Origin: Paenibacillus sp. NFR01
GTDB taxonomy: Bacteria > Bacillota > Bacilli > Paenibacillales > Paenibacillaceae
NCBI RefSeq assembly: GCF_900111565.1
Contig: NZ_FOIK01000004.1
Coordinates: 1 to 64,000, forward strand
Direction of reading: 5' to 3'
DNA length: 64,000 nucleotides
Shown: positions 26,529 through 36,852 of the stretch, one piece after another
Layout: the number at the start of each line of letters is the position of its first letter
How positions within the stretch are numbered: the first letter of the stretch is position 1
The notes under the pieces: generated by a model
Database searches by the model: none
What the model saw: the letters and a program-made list of their open reading frames with translations, nothing else
Told to the model about the DNA's origin: nothing
Position numbers and translations under genes: made by a program

Positions 26529-27686
26529 TTAACGGGCGATGACCGCCCGGTTTCTTCCTTGCGTCTTCGCCTGGTACAGCGCTTTATCGCCAAGCTTGTA
26601 CAACGTATCCAGTGCTGTGTACGAATCGGGAAGCACGGAAATCACTCCCACGCTGACCGTGCATCCCTCCGGAATAACCTGCAGCAAAGCCTCCTCCACC
26701 AAGACGCACAACTGCTGCGCTTTCCCGAAACCTTCTTTCTCGGCCATTCCGTACAGCATAACTCCGAACTCTTCGCCGCCGATCCGGCCAAACAGGTCGC
26801 CTTCTCCCAGACTCTGCTCCACGGCCATGGCAAAATGCTGCAGCACCGTATCGCCTTTATCATGGCCATAGGTATCATTGACTTTTTTGAAATGATCGAG
26901 ATCCAGAATCAGCAGCGTGCAAGGATCCTGCCTTTTTGCCGCTAGCTCCAGCTTCTGCTCCGTTTCCTGAAAAAACGTGCGCCGGCTCATGATCCCCGTC
27001 AGCGAATCGTAAGTGGCAATCCGCTTCAGTTCCTCGTAAGAGTGCTCGTTCGATAACAGGATAAAGGCGGCTGTCCCGACAATCATCAGGAAAAACATGC
27101 CCATATAATAAACGTATTGGGCCGTATTGGCCGTTAAAGCCCCCATGTCAGGAGCCAGGAAAAGCGCGTACGCCCCCCGCCACAGCATTACCCCGGCAAA
27201 GCCGAAGAACAGATGGCCCAGCAGTTTCTGCAGCGGAGAGCCGGGGGCGTTGGCGCTGAGACGGTAGCCCGGATGAACGGCAAACAGTGCCGCAAACAGC
27301 GATGTAATCGCGACCCGGTTATTCGGCCGGTTCCAGAACAGCGCGACGGTGAAGAAACAGACAATGCTGATGAGGATAAGAGTAAGGTAATAGCGTTTAT
27401 CCTTTGGCCCCAGCATGTTCATCATCAGCAGGAGGGCTGCAATCTCCAGCGTCCCGCCGACCAAGATCAGACCGTTGCTGAGCGGAATCGCCAGGACCCG
27501 GGGCAAACGGTCCCACAGCAGGATCGAATACCAGTACACCACTTGAATCCACTTGGCGGCAATGAATACAACCGACGCCTTGTCTCTGGGAAAGTGAAAG
27601 CGGTAGAACGTAATCATCAGTGAAATAAACAGGTTCCCGAAAATGAATAGGTACAGTAACGAATGAATATCGAGCTGTAGAGACAA
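26529..27686 (-). CDS. Membrane-bound diguanylate cyclase (GGDEF)
   Basis: Predicted 385 aa. Seven or so N-terminal hydrophobic helices cover residues 8-215. They are followed by a GGDEF domain with TYDSLTGIMSRRTFF, LDLDHFKKVNDTYGHDKGD and the active-site GRIGGEEF. No RxxD I-site is present (GEGD), so product inhibition at that site is unlikely. Start is TTG at 27684-27686, with GGGTGG upstream. It is a tandem paralogue of the gene that follows it. Confidence 0.9.
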   Translation of the reverse strand: MSLQLDIHSLLYLFIFGNLFISLMITFYRFHFPRDKASVVFIAAKWIQVVYWYSILLWDRLPRVLAIPLSNGLILVGGTLEIAALLLMMNMLGPKDKRYYLTLILISIVCFFTVALFWNRPNNRVAITSLFAALFAVHPGYRLSANAPGSPLQKLLGHLFFGFAGVMLWRGAYALFLAPDMGALTANTAQYVYYMGMFFLMIVGTAAFILLSNEHSYEELKRIATYDSLTGIMSRRTFFQETEQKLELAAKRQDPCTLLILDLDHFKKVNDTYGHDKGDTVLQHFAMAVEQSLGEGDLFGRIGGEEFGVMLYGMAEKEGFGKAQQLCVLVEEALLQVIPEGCTVSVGVISVLPDSYTALDTLYKLGDKALYQAKTQGRNRAVIAR

Positions 27687-27792
27687 GCGTACACCACCCA
27701 GGGAAAATCCGATAATAAAAAAACGTATCCTACTTACTATATCGCCAAGGCAGCGGTTTTAAAAGCGGGAGTTGCTTTTTCACTATAAAAAA

Positions 27793-27826
27793 GCGCACGC
27801 TCCCCCGTTTCCGAAAAAGCGTGCGC
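27793..27826 (-). terminator. Terminator after murC
   Basis: Stem GCGCACGCT / AGCGTGCGC with a 16-nt loop, 15 bp past murC, followed on the minus strand by TTTTTTATAG. Confidence 0.85.
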
Positions 27827-27841
27827 CGCTGTCTGACGCTG

Positions 27842-29227
27842 CTATTCTTTTGTCTCGCCGCGAAGCTCGCCGGCCAGGGTATAGGCAACTTTCCAGATAT
27901 CCCCGGCGCCCATGGTAAGCACCAGGTCGCCCGGTTCGAGGCGCCCGCGCAGATCTGCCAGGACGTCTTCTTTGGTCGGCAGATGCCTTGCGCTAGAGTT
28001 GCTGTTCTGCACGATCAGCTCGACCAGCTTGGCAGAGGACACGCCTTCGATCTGCTTTTCGCCGGCCGGAGAATAGATATCGGTCAAAATCACCTCGTCC
28101 GCTTCCCCGAAGGCCCGGCTGAACGCATCGAGCAAAAAGAACGTGCGGGTATAGCGCTGCGGCTGGAACACGGCGATGATCCGCTTGCCGGTTGCCTTCG
28201 CGGCGCTGATGGTAGCCTGAATCTCCGTCGGGTGATGGGCATAGTCGTCGATGACGAGAATGCCGTCCGAATCGCCAAGCACCTGAAAGCGGCGTTTGGC
28301 CCCGTGGAATTTGACAATCGACTCGGCGATGGCTTCAAACGAAATCCCCGCCTTCAGGCAGGCGATTACGGCAGCCATGGAGTTGTAAAGATTGTATTTT
28401 CCCGGGATGGAGAGCCGGATGGTGCCGAGCACCTGGTCTCCGTGGTTCATTGTATAGGAAACCTGCCGGTCGCCGAGCATGATATCCGTCGCGGTATAAT
28501 CCGCGTCCTTGGAATGGATGCCGTAAGTAATGACCGTGCCCTTTACTTCGGGCAGCAGGGAACTGGCTGTTTCATCGTCCGCGCATACGATCGCGGTTCC
28601 GTCTTCGCGCAGTTGGTTCATGAACTGCACGTAAGCGGCCTTCAAGCGGCCGAAATCGCCGCCGTAGTTCTCCAGATGGTCGGCTTCAATATTGGTGACG
28701 ATCCCCAGCCACGGATGGTAATGCAGGAAAGAGCCGTCGCTCTCATCCGCTTCCGCGACGACAAATTCGCCTTTGCCAGCTTTGGCATTCGTGCCGACAT
28801 TCATAATCTCCCCGCCGATGATATAGGTCGGGTCAACGCCGCAGTCTTCCATAATCAAAGCGATCATGGAGGAGGTGGTCGTTTTGCCATGCGCGCCGGC
28901 GATGGCTACCCCTTTGCGTTCATTCAGCAGGCGGGCCAGCATTTGCGAGCGGTGAAGAATCGGAATGTTCAGGCGTTCCGCTTCCACCCATTCCACATTG
29001 TCGCTGGTCAGCGCAGTGGAATAGACGACCAGATCGGCCCCCTTTACCTGTTCTCCTTTATGCCCGATATACACTTTTGCACCTTTGGCAATCAGTTTTT
29101 CGGTCAGTTCCTGTGCGGCCACGTCAGAGCCCGTAACCGTATATCCCATCTCCAGCATGACACGGGCAATCGCGCTCATTCCGTAGCCGCCGATTCCAAT
29201 AAAATGCACACGTTCAGTAGTATCCAA
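27842..29227 (-). CDS. murC: UDP-N-acetylmuramate--L-alanine ligase
   Basis: Predicted 461 aa. Adds the first amino acid to the peptidoglycan precursor in the cytosol. The N-terminal Rossmann motif HFIGIGGYGMSAIA, the ATP loop GAHGKTTTSSMI (about residue 110) and the C-terminal DDYAHHPTEIQAT and RYTRT motifs are intact. Start is TTG at 29225-29227, 7 bp after the folC stop. The weak GGCTGGTGA site spans the folC end, so coupling is likely. Confidence 0.96.
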   Translation of the reverse strand: MDTTERVHFIGIGGYGMSAIARVMLEMGYTVTGSDVAAQELTEKLIAKGAKVYIGHKGEQVKGADLVVYSTALTSDNVEWVEAERLNIPILHRSQMLARLLNERKGVAIAGAHGKTTTSSMIALIMEDCGVDPTYIIGGEIMNVGTNAKAGKGEFVVAEADESDGSFLHYHPWLGIVTNIEADHLENYGGDFGRLKAAYVQFMNQLREDGTAIVCADDETASSLLPEVKGTVITYGIHSKDADYTATDIMLGDRQVSYTMNHGDQVLGTIRLSIPGKYNLYNSMAAVIACLKAGISFEAIAESIVKFHGAKRRFQVLGDSDGILVIDDYAHHPTEIQATISAAKATGKRIIAVFQPQRYTRTFFLLDAFSRAFGEADEVILTDIYSPAGEKQIEGVSSAKLVELIVQNSNSSARHLPTKEDVLADLRGRLEPGDLVLTMGAGDIWKVAYTLAGELRGETKE

Positions 29228-29234
29228 CAGTTTG

Positions 29235-30611
29235 TCACCAGCCTTTTTCAGAATCGGGCTGCTTCAGCAGCGTGCCGCGCACGTCGGAAATCAGGTACAG
29301 CGTACCGGATACCACGGCCAGATCTTCCGCCGCGGTCTTCGACTGCAGCAGCTCAAGCGCTTTGCCCCAATCATGTTCTACTATAATTTCCAAATGATCC
29401 TTGGCATATTGCCCGCGCAGACGTTCTGCGATTCGCTTCAGATCTTCCGCGTCCATTTTCTTACGGAAATCCGGCTCGGTCAGGATGAGCGTATCCACTA
29501 TAGGCAGTATATGCTTGAAGTATGACTCGTGATGCTTATTTGATAGCATCCCCATCAGCAAATTTAAACGGCGGTATGAATAAAATTTCGGCAGGCTTTG
29601 GGCCAGCACCTCCGCCCCTTCGGGATTATGTGCGCCGTCCAGCACGATGCGCGGGGACTGCGACGCTTCCTCCAGCCTTCCGGCCCAGAAGGTATTCCGG
29701 AAGCCCTTTTGCAGTGCTTCGTCGTCGAGCATAAAAGCCAGATACTGACGCAGCACCTCCAGCGCCATCAGCGCGCCCGATGCGTTGGCCAGCTGATGCT
29801 CGCCTTTCATCGCAATGGCGACAGGCAGCGTCCGGAATGGACCATTAAAGGCAAAGTGCTGCAGCCCGTCTTCGATCCGGGCCTCCTCGACGCTGAAATC
29901 CTCGCCGGCTACGTACAGCTTCGAACGCACCTCGGCCGCTTTCGCCTTCAGCACGGCAAGAACCTCGGGCTGGGTCGCGCAGGTTACAGCCGGAACGCCC
30001 GGCTTGATAATGCCGGCCTTCTCGGCGGCAATCAGCTCCAGCGTGTCGCCGAGCACATCGGTATGGTCATGGCCGACGTTCGTGATGATCGAAACGACCG
30101 GGTTCACGATGTTGGTGACGTCCAGCCTGCCGCCCAGCCCGGTCTCCCAGACGACGACATCCGGGTAGCATACGGTCGCATAATAGAGTATTGCCAGTGC
30201 GGTCGACACCTCAAACATGGTCGGCGAGCCGAGCTCGGTGGCGGCAATTTCCGCAACCAGCGGGTGCAGCACGCACGCCAGCTCCATCAGCGTGTCCTCG
30301 GGAATATTGGCTCCGTTAAACTGGAAACGGTCCGTGAATTTGGTGATATAAGGCGACGTATACGTACCGACGCTGTACCCGCTCTCCAGCAGCGCACGGG
30401 TCAGAAAAGCGCAGGTCGAGCCTTTGCCGTTCGTTCCCGCTACGTGGATAAACTTCAGCTTACGGTGCGGATGTCCGAGCTTTTCCATGAGCAGCTCAAT
30501 CCGTTCCAGCCCCGGGCGGATGCCGAAGGGAATCAGTCCATTGATCCATTCGACCGCTTCGGCATAAGAACCGAGAGGAGCGGCTGAGCCGCTCCCGATG
30601 ATCTCTTCCAT
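29235..30611 (-). CDS. folC: Bifunctional folylpolyglutamate synthase/dihydrofolate synthase
   Basis: Predicted 458 aa, Mur ligase family. Adds glutamate to folates. The motifs LKFIHVAGTNGKGSTCAFL (ATP loop), YTSPYITKFTDRFQFNG (omega loop region), VWETGLGGRLDVTNIV and VLDGAHNPEGA are present. Starts 5 bp after the valS stop, with AAAGGA overlapping that stop. Confidence 0.96.
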   Translation of the reverse strand: MEEIIGSGSAAPLGSYAEAVEWINGLIPFGIRPGLERIELLMEKLGHPHRKLKFIHVAGTNGKGSTCAFLTRALLESGYSVGTYTSPYITKFTDRFQFNGANIPEDTLMELACVLHPLVAEIAATELGSPTMFEVSTALAILYYATVCYPDVVVWETGLGGRLDVTNIVNPVVSIITNVGHDHTDVLGDTLELIAAEKAGIIKPGVPAVTCATQPEVLAVLKAKAAEVRSKLYVAGEDFSVEEARIEDGLQHFAFNGPFRTLPVAIAMKGEHQLANASGALMALEVLRQYLAFMLDDEALQKGFRNTFWAGRLEEASQSPRIVLDGAHNPEGAEVLAQSLPKFYSYRRLNLLMGMLSNKHHESYFKHILPIVDTLILTEPDFRKKMDAEDLKRIAERLRGQYAKDHLEIIVEHDWGKALELLQSKTAAEDLAVVSGTLYLISDVRGTLLKQPDSEKGW

Positions 30612-30616
30612 AGCGA

Positions 30617-33271
30617 TTATCCTTTCAATTCTGCGATGCGGGCCAGCACGGTTTCCCGTTTCGCGGAATAGTCCGCAAGCTTGGCCCGCTCTTCATCGAT
30701 GACTTTGGCCGGCGCCTTGGCGACGAACCCTTCGTTGCCGAGCTTTTTCTCGATGCGCTCGACTTCGCCGTTCAGCGTCGACACTTCCTTCTCCAGCCGG
30801 GCGATTTCCTGTCCGATATCGATCAGGCCCGACAGCGGCAGCAGCAGCTCGGCACCGGTCACTACCGCCGACATCACTTTGTCCGGAGCTTGGGGAGCCA
30901 GGCCCGATTCCAGCGACGAGGTGTTGCAGAAGCGTGCGATATAATGCTCGTTGCGCGAAAGGATGCCGAGGACATCCTCGCCAGCCGCTTTGATGATCAG
31001 CTCGACTTTTTTGCTCATCGGTACGTTGACTTCCGCCCGGATGTTGCGCACAGCGCGGATGACATCCATCAGCAGGTTCATCTCGGCTACCGCCTGCGGA
31101 TTCTCGAACGCCGGATCGGCTTGCGGCCATGCGGCCAGCGTAATCGTCTCGCCTTCATGCGGCAAATGCTGCCAGATCTCTTCGGTAATGAACGGCATAA
31201 ACGGATGGATCAGGCGCAGCGTCCGGTCCAGCACATAAGCGAGCACCGATTGCGTTTTGGCTTTTGCCGCCGCGTTCTCTCCGTACAGGGACAGCTTGGC
31301 GAATTCAATGTACCAGTCGCACAGGTCATCCCAGATAAAGTTATACAGCAGGCGTCCGGTTTCGCCGTATTCGTAGGCGTCGATCAGGCGCGTGATGTCG
31401 CGGGATGTTTCGTTCAGGCGGTGCAGGATCCAGCGGTCGGCCGTCGTCAGGTCGCCGGTAATGTCGATATCCGCGAAGCTGAAGCCTTCCAGATTCATCA
31501 GCGCAAAGCGCGACGCGTTCCAGATCTTGTTCGCGAAGTTGCGCGCCTGCTCCACCTTCTCCAGACGGAAGCGAAGATCCTGCCCGGCAGTGATGCCGGT
31601 GGAAATCATGTAGCGCATGGCATCGGCGCCGTACGACTCGATGACATCCAGCGGATCGATCCCGTTGCCGAGCGATTTGGACATCTTGCGGCCTTCGGCA
31701 TCGCGCACGAGTCCGTGCATGAACACATCGGCAAATGGCTTTTTGCCCGTGAACTCAAAGGCCGAGAAAATCATGCGCGCCACCCAGAAGTAGATGATAT
31801 CGTATCCGGTAACCAGCACATTGTTCGGATAGAAGCGCTGATAGTCGCTGCTGTCCTCATCCGGCCAGCCCAGTGTCGCAAACGGCCACAGATTGGAGCT
31901 GAACCAGGTATCCAGTACATCCTCGTCCTGCTTCAGATCGTCAAGTCCGCTCATTTCGCGAGCTTCCTCTTCACTGTAAGCTACAAATACTTCGCCGGTA
32001 GATTCGGAATACCAGGCCGGAATGCGGTGTCCCCACCACAGCTGGCGGGAAATACACCAGTCGCGTACATTTTCGATCCAGTTCAGGTAGGTCTTCTCAA
32101 AACGATCCGGCACGAAGTTTACGCCCTTGCCGTCCTTTTGGGCAGCGATGGCGACTTCGGCCAGCGGCTGCATTTTCACGAACCACTGGGTGGACAGATA
32201 AGGCTCAACGACGGCGCCGGAACGCTCGCTGTGTCCTACCTGATGCACATGGTCCTCAATGGAGATCAGGACGCCTTGCTCCTTCAGGTCAGCGACGATG
32301 TTCTTGCGGCATTCGCTGCGGTCCTGGCCCTGGTACGGTCCGGCTTCCTCGTTCATCGTGCCGCTCTCGTCCATGACGTTGATCTGCGGCAGATTGTGGC
32401 GCTGGCCGACCTCGAAGTCGTTCGGGTCATGGGCTGGCGTAATCTTCACCGCACCGCTGCCGAATTCCTTCTCCACATAATCATCGGCGATAATCGGAAT
32501 TTCACGGCCCACGATCGGCAGAATCAGCGTCTTGCCGATCAGATCCTTATACCGTTCATCCTTCGGATGCACGGCAACCGCCGTATCCCCAAGCATGGTC
32601 TCCGGACGGGTGGTTGCCACGGTAATGTAGCCGCTGCCGTCTTTGAGCGGGTAACGCAGATGATACAGGTGTCCGTTAACTTCCTTGTATTCCACTTCGA
32701 TGTCCGAGAGGGCCGTGCGCGCCGCCGGATCCCAGTTGATAATCCGTTTGCCGCGGTAAATCAAGCCCTTGCGGTACAGCTCGACGAACACTTGACGTAC
32801 GCCTTGGGTTAATCCTTCGTCCAGCGTAAAGCGCTCGCGCGAATAATCCAGCGACAAGCCCATTTTGGCCCATTGCTCGTGAATGGTCGCCGCGTATTGA
32901 TCTTTCCAGGCCCACACCTGCTCCAGGAACTTTTCGCGGCCGAGGTCGTGACGGGTAATGCCCTGCTCGCGGAGCTTTTGCTCCACCTTGGTCTGGGTGG
33001 CGATTCCGGCATGGTCCGTGCCCGGCAGCCACAAGGTATCAAAGCCTTGCATCCGCTTTACACGGATCAGGATATCCTGCAGCGTAAAATCGAGCGCATG
33101 GCCGATATGCAGCATGCCCGTAACGTTCGGCGGCGGAATGACGATACTGTACGCCTCCGCGTCGGGACGCTGCCCCGCTTTGAAAAATTCGTTTTCGATC
33201 CAGTATGCATACCACTTCTGCTCCGCCGCCTTCGGATCGTACGTGGTCGGCAGGTTGTTGATGTCAGCCAT
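30617..33271 (-). CDS. valS: Valyl-tRNA synthetase
   Basis: Predicted 884 aa, class I synthetase. HIGH-type motif [11 protein letters not shown] near residue 50 and KMSKS motif [11 protein letters not shown] near residue 525. The editing domain lies between them and a C-terminal coiled coil (about 815-884: [22 protein letters not shown]) follows. The ATG at 33269-33271 has GGAGG 8 nt upstream; a more upstream ATG at 33286 overlaps that site. Expression is controlled by the T-box leader upstream. Confidence 0.98.
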   Translation of the reverse strand: MADINNLPTTYDPKAAEQKWYAYWIENEFFKAGQRPDAEAYSIVIPPPNVTGMLHIGHALDFTLQDILIRVKRMQGFDTLWLPGTDHAGIATQTKVEQKLREQGITRHDLGREKFLEQVWAWKDQYAATIHEQWAKMGLSLDYSRERFTLDEGLTQGVRQVFVELYRKGLIYRGKRIINWDPAARTALSDIEVEYKEVNGHLYHLRYPLKDGSGYITVATTRPETMLGDTAVAVHPKDERYKDLIGKTLILPIVGREIPIIADDYVEKEFGSGAVKITPAHDPNDFEVGQRHNLPQINVMDESGTMNEEAGPYQGQDRSECRKNIVADLKEQGVLISIEDHVHQVGHSERSGAVVEPYLSTQWFVKMQPLAEVAIAAQKDGKGVNFVPDRFEKTYLNWIENVRDWCISRQLWWGHRIPAWYSESTGEVFVAYSEEEAREMSGLDDLKQDEDVLDTWFSSNLWPFATLGWPDEDSSDYQRFYPNNVLVTGYDIIYFWVARMIFSAFEFTGKKPFADVFMHGLVRDAEGRKMSKSLGNGIDPLDVIESYGADAMRYMISTGITAGQDLRFRLEKVEQARNFANKIWNASRFALMNLEGFSFADIDITGDLTTADRWILHRLNETSRDITRLIDAYEYGETGRLLYNFIWDDLCDWYIEFAKLSLYGENAAAKAKTQSVLAYVLDRTLRLIHPFMPFITEEIWQHLPHEGETITLAAWPQADPAFENPQAVAEMNLLMDVIRAVRNIRAEVNVPMSKKVELIIKAAGEDVLGILSRNEHYIARFCNTSSLESGLAPQAPDKVMSAVVTGAELLLPLSGLIDIGQEIARLEKEVSTLNGEVERIEKKLGNEGFVAKAPAKVIDEERAKLADYSAKRETVLARIAELKG

Positions 33272-33364
33272 GTCTATACCCTCCATAAATATAACTTTGC
33301 GTGGCTTTCGAAACGGCGCCGCCCTGGCAGACCCCCGGAGAAATCCGCTTGCTGCATTTCCTCC

Positions 33365-33690
33365 GGATACACAAAAAGGCCTTTCGTCTCAAAGGACGAA
33401 AGGCCATTCTTTCGCGGTACCACCTTTGTTTCGCGCAAGCCGGAATACCGTAAACGGCTTCACCTCCCGAATGGAACAACATCCGGTGCCTGACGCGACA
33501 CTCATGCACATAACGGCTGCAACCGGCCACCTCCTAATTCGGCACCGCGGTTCGGCGCCAAGCTCAGAGGGGCGACTCCTGGGCGACTTCGGTGGCTGTA
33601 TCCTGCGGAAATTCACAGCAATTGACAATTCCGCTCTCTGAAGGTCTGGCCGCCTACTCTTCCCGTTCCCAGTCTTTCGTTAACTTTAAT
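33365..33690 (-). promoter_or_regulatory. T-box leader of valS (valine, GUC specifier)
   Basis: The minus strand contains the T-box core AAAGGTGGTACCGCG (33413-33427), preceded by a stem I region with AGAGAGCGG. A candidate specifier GUC in the context CGAAGTCGCC (33595-33597) reads valine. Uncharged valine tRNA would pair with specifier and T-box and favour the antiterminator. A second GTC in GGAGTCGCC lies nearby, so the specifier loop is inferred. Confidence 0.92.
33378..33405 (-). terminator. T-box terminator hairpin before valS
   Basis: Stem GGCCTTTCGTC / GACGAAAGGCC with a 6-nt loop, followed on the minus strand by TTTTTGTG. It is immediately downstream of the T-box core, the standard attenuator layout. 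Confidence 0.9.
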
Positions 33691-33697
33691 TAATCCC

Positions 33698-33726
33698 ATC
33701 ATACAATTTGGATTATTCTTAGTCAA
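33698..33726 (-). promoter_or_regulatory. Sigma-A promoter for valS
   Basis: Minus-strand TTGACT (33721-33726), 17-bp spacer, TATGAT (33698-33703), just upstream of stem I of the T-box. Confidence 0.85.
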
Positions 33727-33782
33727 CCAGCATACGCATAATGGGCCGGGAGTATACCTGGACTAGCCGATTTTTTTGGGAC

Positions 33783-35051
33783 TTAAGGAATATACAGCAC
33801 TTGGCCTTCCTCTACGGTCTGGCCGGGCAGGCGGTTATATAGCACCAGTTCCCTTGCGCTGAGCTGATACTTCTCGGCAATCGTATCGAGGGTGTCCTCT
33901 CGCTGGACAATGCACAGGCGGACTTTGCGGAACATCCGCTCACCGGCCAGATTGCCGTAGAAGCGGCTTTTCCAGTCGCCTTCGGAATCGGCATCAAAAG
34001 CAGCCGCCCCCGCCGGTGCGGGCTCCGCCGCCGGAGGCTCCGGCTCCTTGCGGTAACGATTCGCGCCGAGCAGCGAAGAGAAGGAGAGCGATTCCCGTTC
34101 GCCGGACTTGCTGCCGAAAGCGACCTTAAGATCTTGTTTTTCCTCCGGGACCGTCGCTTCGGGACTTACAGCTTCGTTTTCGTAAGTAGGTTCAGGCGCA
34201 GCCGGCTCATCTTCCGCAGACAGCAGTTCCTCATTCGCTTCGACCGCCGCCGGCTCCTGCGCTGCATTCGCCGTATCCGTGATGGCCGGGGCTTCCTCTA
34301 CCCGCGATTCCACATTCTGCGGTTCGGCCGGAATCGTCCAGGAAGCCGAGGGGCCGGAGAAGGCCGCGGTGGAGTGAACTTCGTTGTCCAGGCTGTGCGT
34401 ACGCGCTTTGGCTTCCTTGTCCTTTTGCGGTGCATCGGCAAGGGAAGCACTCTTCTGGAGCGGAGCCTCCTCCTCTTCCGGCGGCAATAAGGCTTCGGCT
34501 TCCTCGGACGCCCCTTCCGTTTCGGCGGCATTCACCGCCTGGGCATCCTCGCCGTAAGTCCACAGATGATTCTCGTACTGGACTTCGCTGCTGAAGTCCT
34601 TGGCGTCCCGTTCCTCATCCGGACGCCAGCCTCCCCCGTCGGGCGAATACGCAACGGTGTATTCCTCCTGCTGCCAGGACGGCTGCGCCTCGGCACCGCC
34701 GATCCCCCGCAGCGAAAGCACGCCGGTTACATTCAGCGTCCGGATATTCAGCAGGTCGATATCGAAATTTTCGATTTCGACGCCGATATCCTCGAGCGAA
34801 TTTACCCGGGTGAGCGGGACGGTAATCTCAACGGGGATGGCATGATCCAGCCGCTGCGTCCGGTCGTCTTCTCCCCGATACAGGCCGGTCAGCAGCAGCT
34901 GGCCGTACAATTCGGCCCGGTCCTCCCGCTCGATAACCTGAATATCCGGCACCAGTTCCACTTCTTCCAGTTCGGTGATACCCGGAAGGTCCGCGGACAG
35001 GTGGATGCGCTCGTAGATGTCAAATCTTAAGCCGTTATACTTATCGTACAC
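33783..35051 (-). CDS. spoVID: SpoVID-like spore coat assembly protein with C-terminal LysM
   Basis: Predicted 422 aa. The N-terminal ~130 residues form the SpoVID-type domain (RFDIYERIHLSADLPGI, VELVPDIQVIEREDRAELYGQLLLTGLY, FPVDI-like IPVEITVPLTRV). A long acidic disordered linker follows, and the last ~48 residues are a LysM (RLCIVQREDTLDTIAEKYQLSA to EEGQVLYIP). SpoVID drives coat encasement in Bacillus. GTG at 35049-35051 is chosen because AGGAGGAGG lies about 9 nt upstream and would otherwise be inside the coding frame. The valS/hemL neighbourhood matches Bacillus. Confidence 0.83.
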   Translation of the reverse strand: MYDKYNGLRFDIYERIHLSADLPGITELEEVELVPDIQVIEREDRAELYGQLLLTGLYRGEDDRTQRLDHAIPVEITVPLTRVNSLEDIGVEIENFDIDLLNIRTLNVTGVLSLRGIGGAEAQPSWQQEEYTVAYSPDGGGWRPDEERDAKDFSSEVQYENHLWTYGEDAQAVNAAETEGASEEAEALLPPEEEEAPLQKSASLADAPQKDKEAKARTHSLDNEVHSTAAFSGPSASWTIPAEPQNVESRVEEAPAITDTANAAQEPAAVEANEELLSAEDEPAAPEPTYENEAVSPEATVPEEKQDLKVAFGSKSGERESLSFSSLLGANRYRKEPEPPAAEPAPAGAAAFDADSEGDWKSRFYGNLAGERMFRKVRLCIVQREDTLDTIAEKYQLSARELVLYNRLPGQTVEEGQVLYIP

Positions 35052-35184
35052 GCGATATGTCCTCCTCCTTGGCATAATCTAGCCCTGAGACAAGCCCAGA
35101 GTATAAGCCCTAAATGTGTCTCACTCATGTATATGCTTTTCCCGCCCGGGAATGACAAATTTGGAGCAAGGCCCGTAGGGCGTT

Positions 35185-36642
35185 TCACGAGATGACGGTA
35201 CGGGCATCCGGCACCGAATAACGTTCCGGCAGCCTGGTACGCAGCAGCCAGGCCAGCTCGCTGTATTCGGACATCCCCTCCAGCGCATCCGCCGGGTGAA
35301 AAGCACCAGGAACACCCTCCGCGCTTCCCGTGGATAAGGCCTGCTTCATCTTTAAGGGAATCGAGGAGGTCCAGGAAGGGGCGAAGGCATCCTTGCGGCG
35401 CTTAAATCCGCGCAGCACCGCTGTTCCGACCGCTTTACGGTAAACCTGCAGCGTTCCTTCGGCCATTCCGTCCAGCGAGCGGTGCGAAAGCGCCCAGCTC
35501 CGGGCCTGCAGCCCGGTACGTAGGCGCAGTGAGCGATCCTCCAGCAGCTGAGCGAGCTGCGCGGCTAACGCTGCGGGGTCGTCAGGCGGAACAATCCAGC
35601 CCGTCTCGCCTTGCTTTACCATCTCCGGCATTCCCGTCGTTCCGGCGACGATCGGAGCAAGTCCGGCCAGCTGCGCCTCCGTGACGGAATAAGGCTGCGT
35701 ATCCTGCAGGCTAGGCTGCACGTAGATATCCGCGGAACCCAGCGCAGACGGAATGTTGTTCAGCCTTCCGGTAAATATGACCTGCTGTTCCAGTCCGAGC
35801 GACCGGATTTGCGCCTTCAGCTCGTTTTCCATCGAACCTTGCCCAGCGATGATGCAGACCCAGTCGCGGCGAATTTGCTGCAGCCGTCCAAGCGCCGCAG
35901 CCAGCACATGGACGCCTTTGATATATTCCAGACGGCCCGCGTACATAATGACCTTGCGGGTTCCGTCCAGCACCAGCGGAGACGGTTCCTTCATTCTAAG
36001 GGCAAACTCATTCAAATTAATTCCATAAGGCAGCGTATGAATTCTCGCATCCTCCACGCCATGGGCAGCGGTCAGCCTGCCGATCCATCTCGACGATACC
36101 AGCAGTTCATCGGCGGAGGTGGCCCCAAGCTGCTCCATCCGGCGGAAGTACCGCCAGATCGGCCGCTCTTCGTAGGCCTCCATGGTCAATCCCGGTTCCA
36201 GGCCGCGGTATTCGTAATAGGCTTCGCGCGCAAGCGCGCCGTGAACGCTGTACACGAGGGGCACGGGATGTTTCATCGCCCTGCGGAGCGCATACGCGGC
36301 GATCGGATCCTGCGCGTGGATGACATCGTACCCCGCCAGGCCGAGCGCTGCCGCGCCGCTTTCATAGACATAACGGCCGAGTTCGAAGCTGTATATCCCG
36401 TGCTCCAGCCACAAATGCGGAAAACGCTCGCTGTCCAGCCGGACGGCGAGCGCTGATGCCAGCGGTTTTTTATCGAAAAAAACGCCTTCCTCCAGCAGAT
36501 AAACCATGTTTTTCTCCGCCTGCGTGCCCATCAGCGTAACCGTATGGCCCATCTCGGTCAGCTTGTCGGCCAACTGCCGCATATACGTCCAAATTCCGCC
36601 CATATTGGTAAGTCCCCAGTAGGTCGCCAGCAGTATTTTCAA
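35185..36642 (-). CDS. Glycosyltransferase family 4 (GT-B fold)
   Basis: Predicted 485 aa. N-terminal acceptor half begins ILLATYWGLTNMGGIWTYMRQLADKL. The C-terminal half shows IMYAGRLEYIKGVHVLAAAL, VIFTGRLNNIPSALGSADIYVQPSLQDTQPYSVTEA (with the E of the nucleotide-sugar motif) and GLAPIVAGTTGMPEMVKQGETGWIVPPDD. TTG at 36640-36642 has GGGGGAG 9 nt upstream; ATG starts 36-48 nt further out lack a site. The substrate is unknown. The spoVID neighbour suggests a spore-surface or envelope role, which is a guess. Confidence 0.87.
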   Translation of the reverse strand: MKILLATYWGLTNMGGIWTYMRQLADKLTEMGHTVTLMGTQAEKNMVYLLEEGVFFDKKPLASALAVRLDSERFPHLWLEHGIYSFELGRYVYESGAAALGLAGYDVIHAQDPIAAYALRRAMKHPVPLVYSVHGALAREAYYEYRGLEPGLTMEAYEERPIWRYFRRMEQLGATSADELLVSSRWIGRLTAAHGVEDARIHTLPYGINLNEFALRMKEPSPLVLDGTRKVIMYAGRLEYIKGVHVLAAALGRLQQIRRDWVCIIAGQGSMENELKAQIRSLGLEQQVIFTGRLNNIPSALGSADIYVQPSLQDTQPYSVTEAQLAGLAPIVAGTTGMPEMVKQGETGWIVPPDDPAALAAQLAQLLEDRSLRLRTGLQARSWALSHRSLDGMAEGTLQVYRKAVGTAVLRGFKRRKDAFAPSWTSSIPLKMKQALSTGSAEGVPGAFHPADALEGMSEYSELAWLLRTRLPERYSVPDARTVIS

Positions 36643-36801
36643 TGAATATCGCTCCCCCGGCTTGCAGAATTGACTCATCGTCCGAAGCATTTGCTCCGGC
36701 GTAACAAAGTATTATATGAGGCTGGCAGCCGCCGGGTATGGATACCCGCCTCTGTGTGCCCGCTTATTTCCGGGTCCTGGAAAGATTATTCTTCTATCGT
36801 T

Positions 36802-36830
36802 TTGTCCTTTTCGGTTATAATCGATATAAT
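36802..36830 (+). promoter_or_regulatory. Sigma-A promoter for the plus-strand GGDEF gene
   Basis: TTGTCC (36802-36807), 17-bp spacer, TATAAT (36825-36830), 22 bp upstream of the ATG. A second TATAAT begins at 36816 with no good -35. Confidence 0.65.
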
Positions 36831-36852
36831 CTCTGAAAGGAAACCTGACATT

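Noticed and set aside
27821..29386. 521-codon plus-strand open frame opposite murC
   Set aside because: Mirror frame of murC, whose motifs are intact on the minus strand; no promoter or ribosome site.
30890..32812. 640-codon plus-strand open frame opposite valS
   Set aside because: Mirror of a full-length valS with HIGH and KMSKS motifs; no domain is recognisable in it.
33272..33286. Earlier valS start at 33286
   Set aside because: It lies on top of the GGAGG that serves the ATG at 33271, and the extra five residues do not fit the family.
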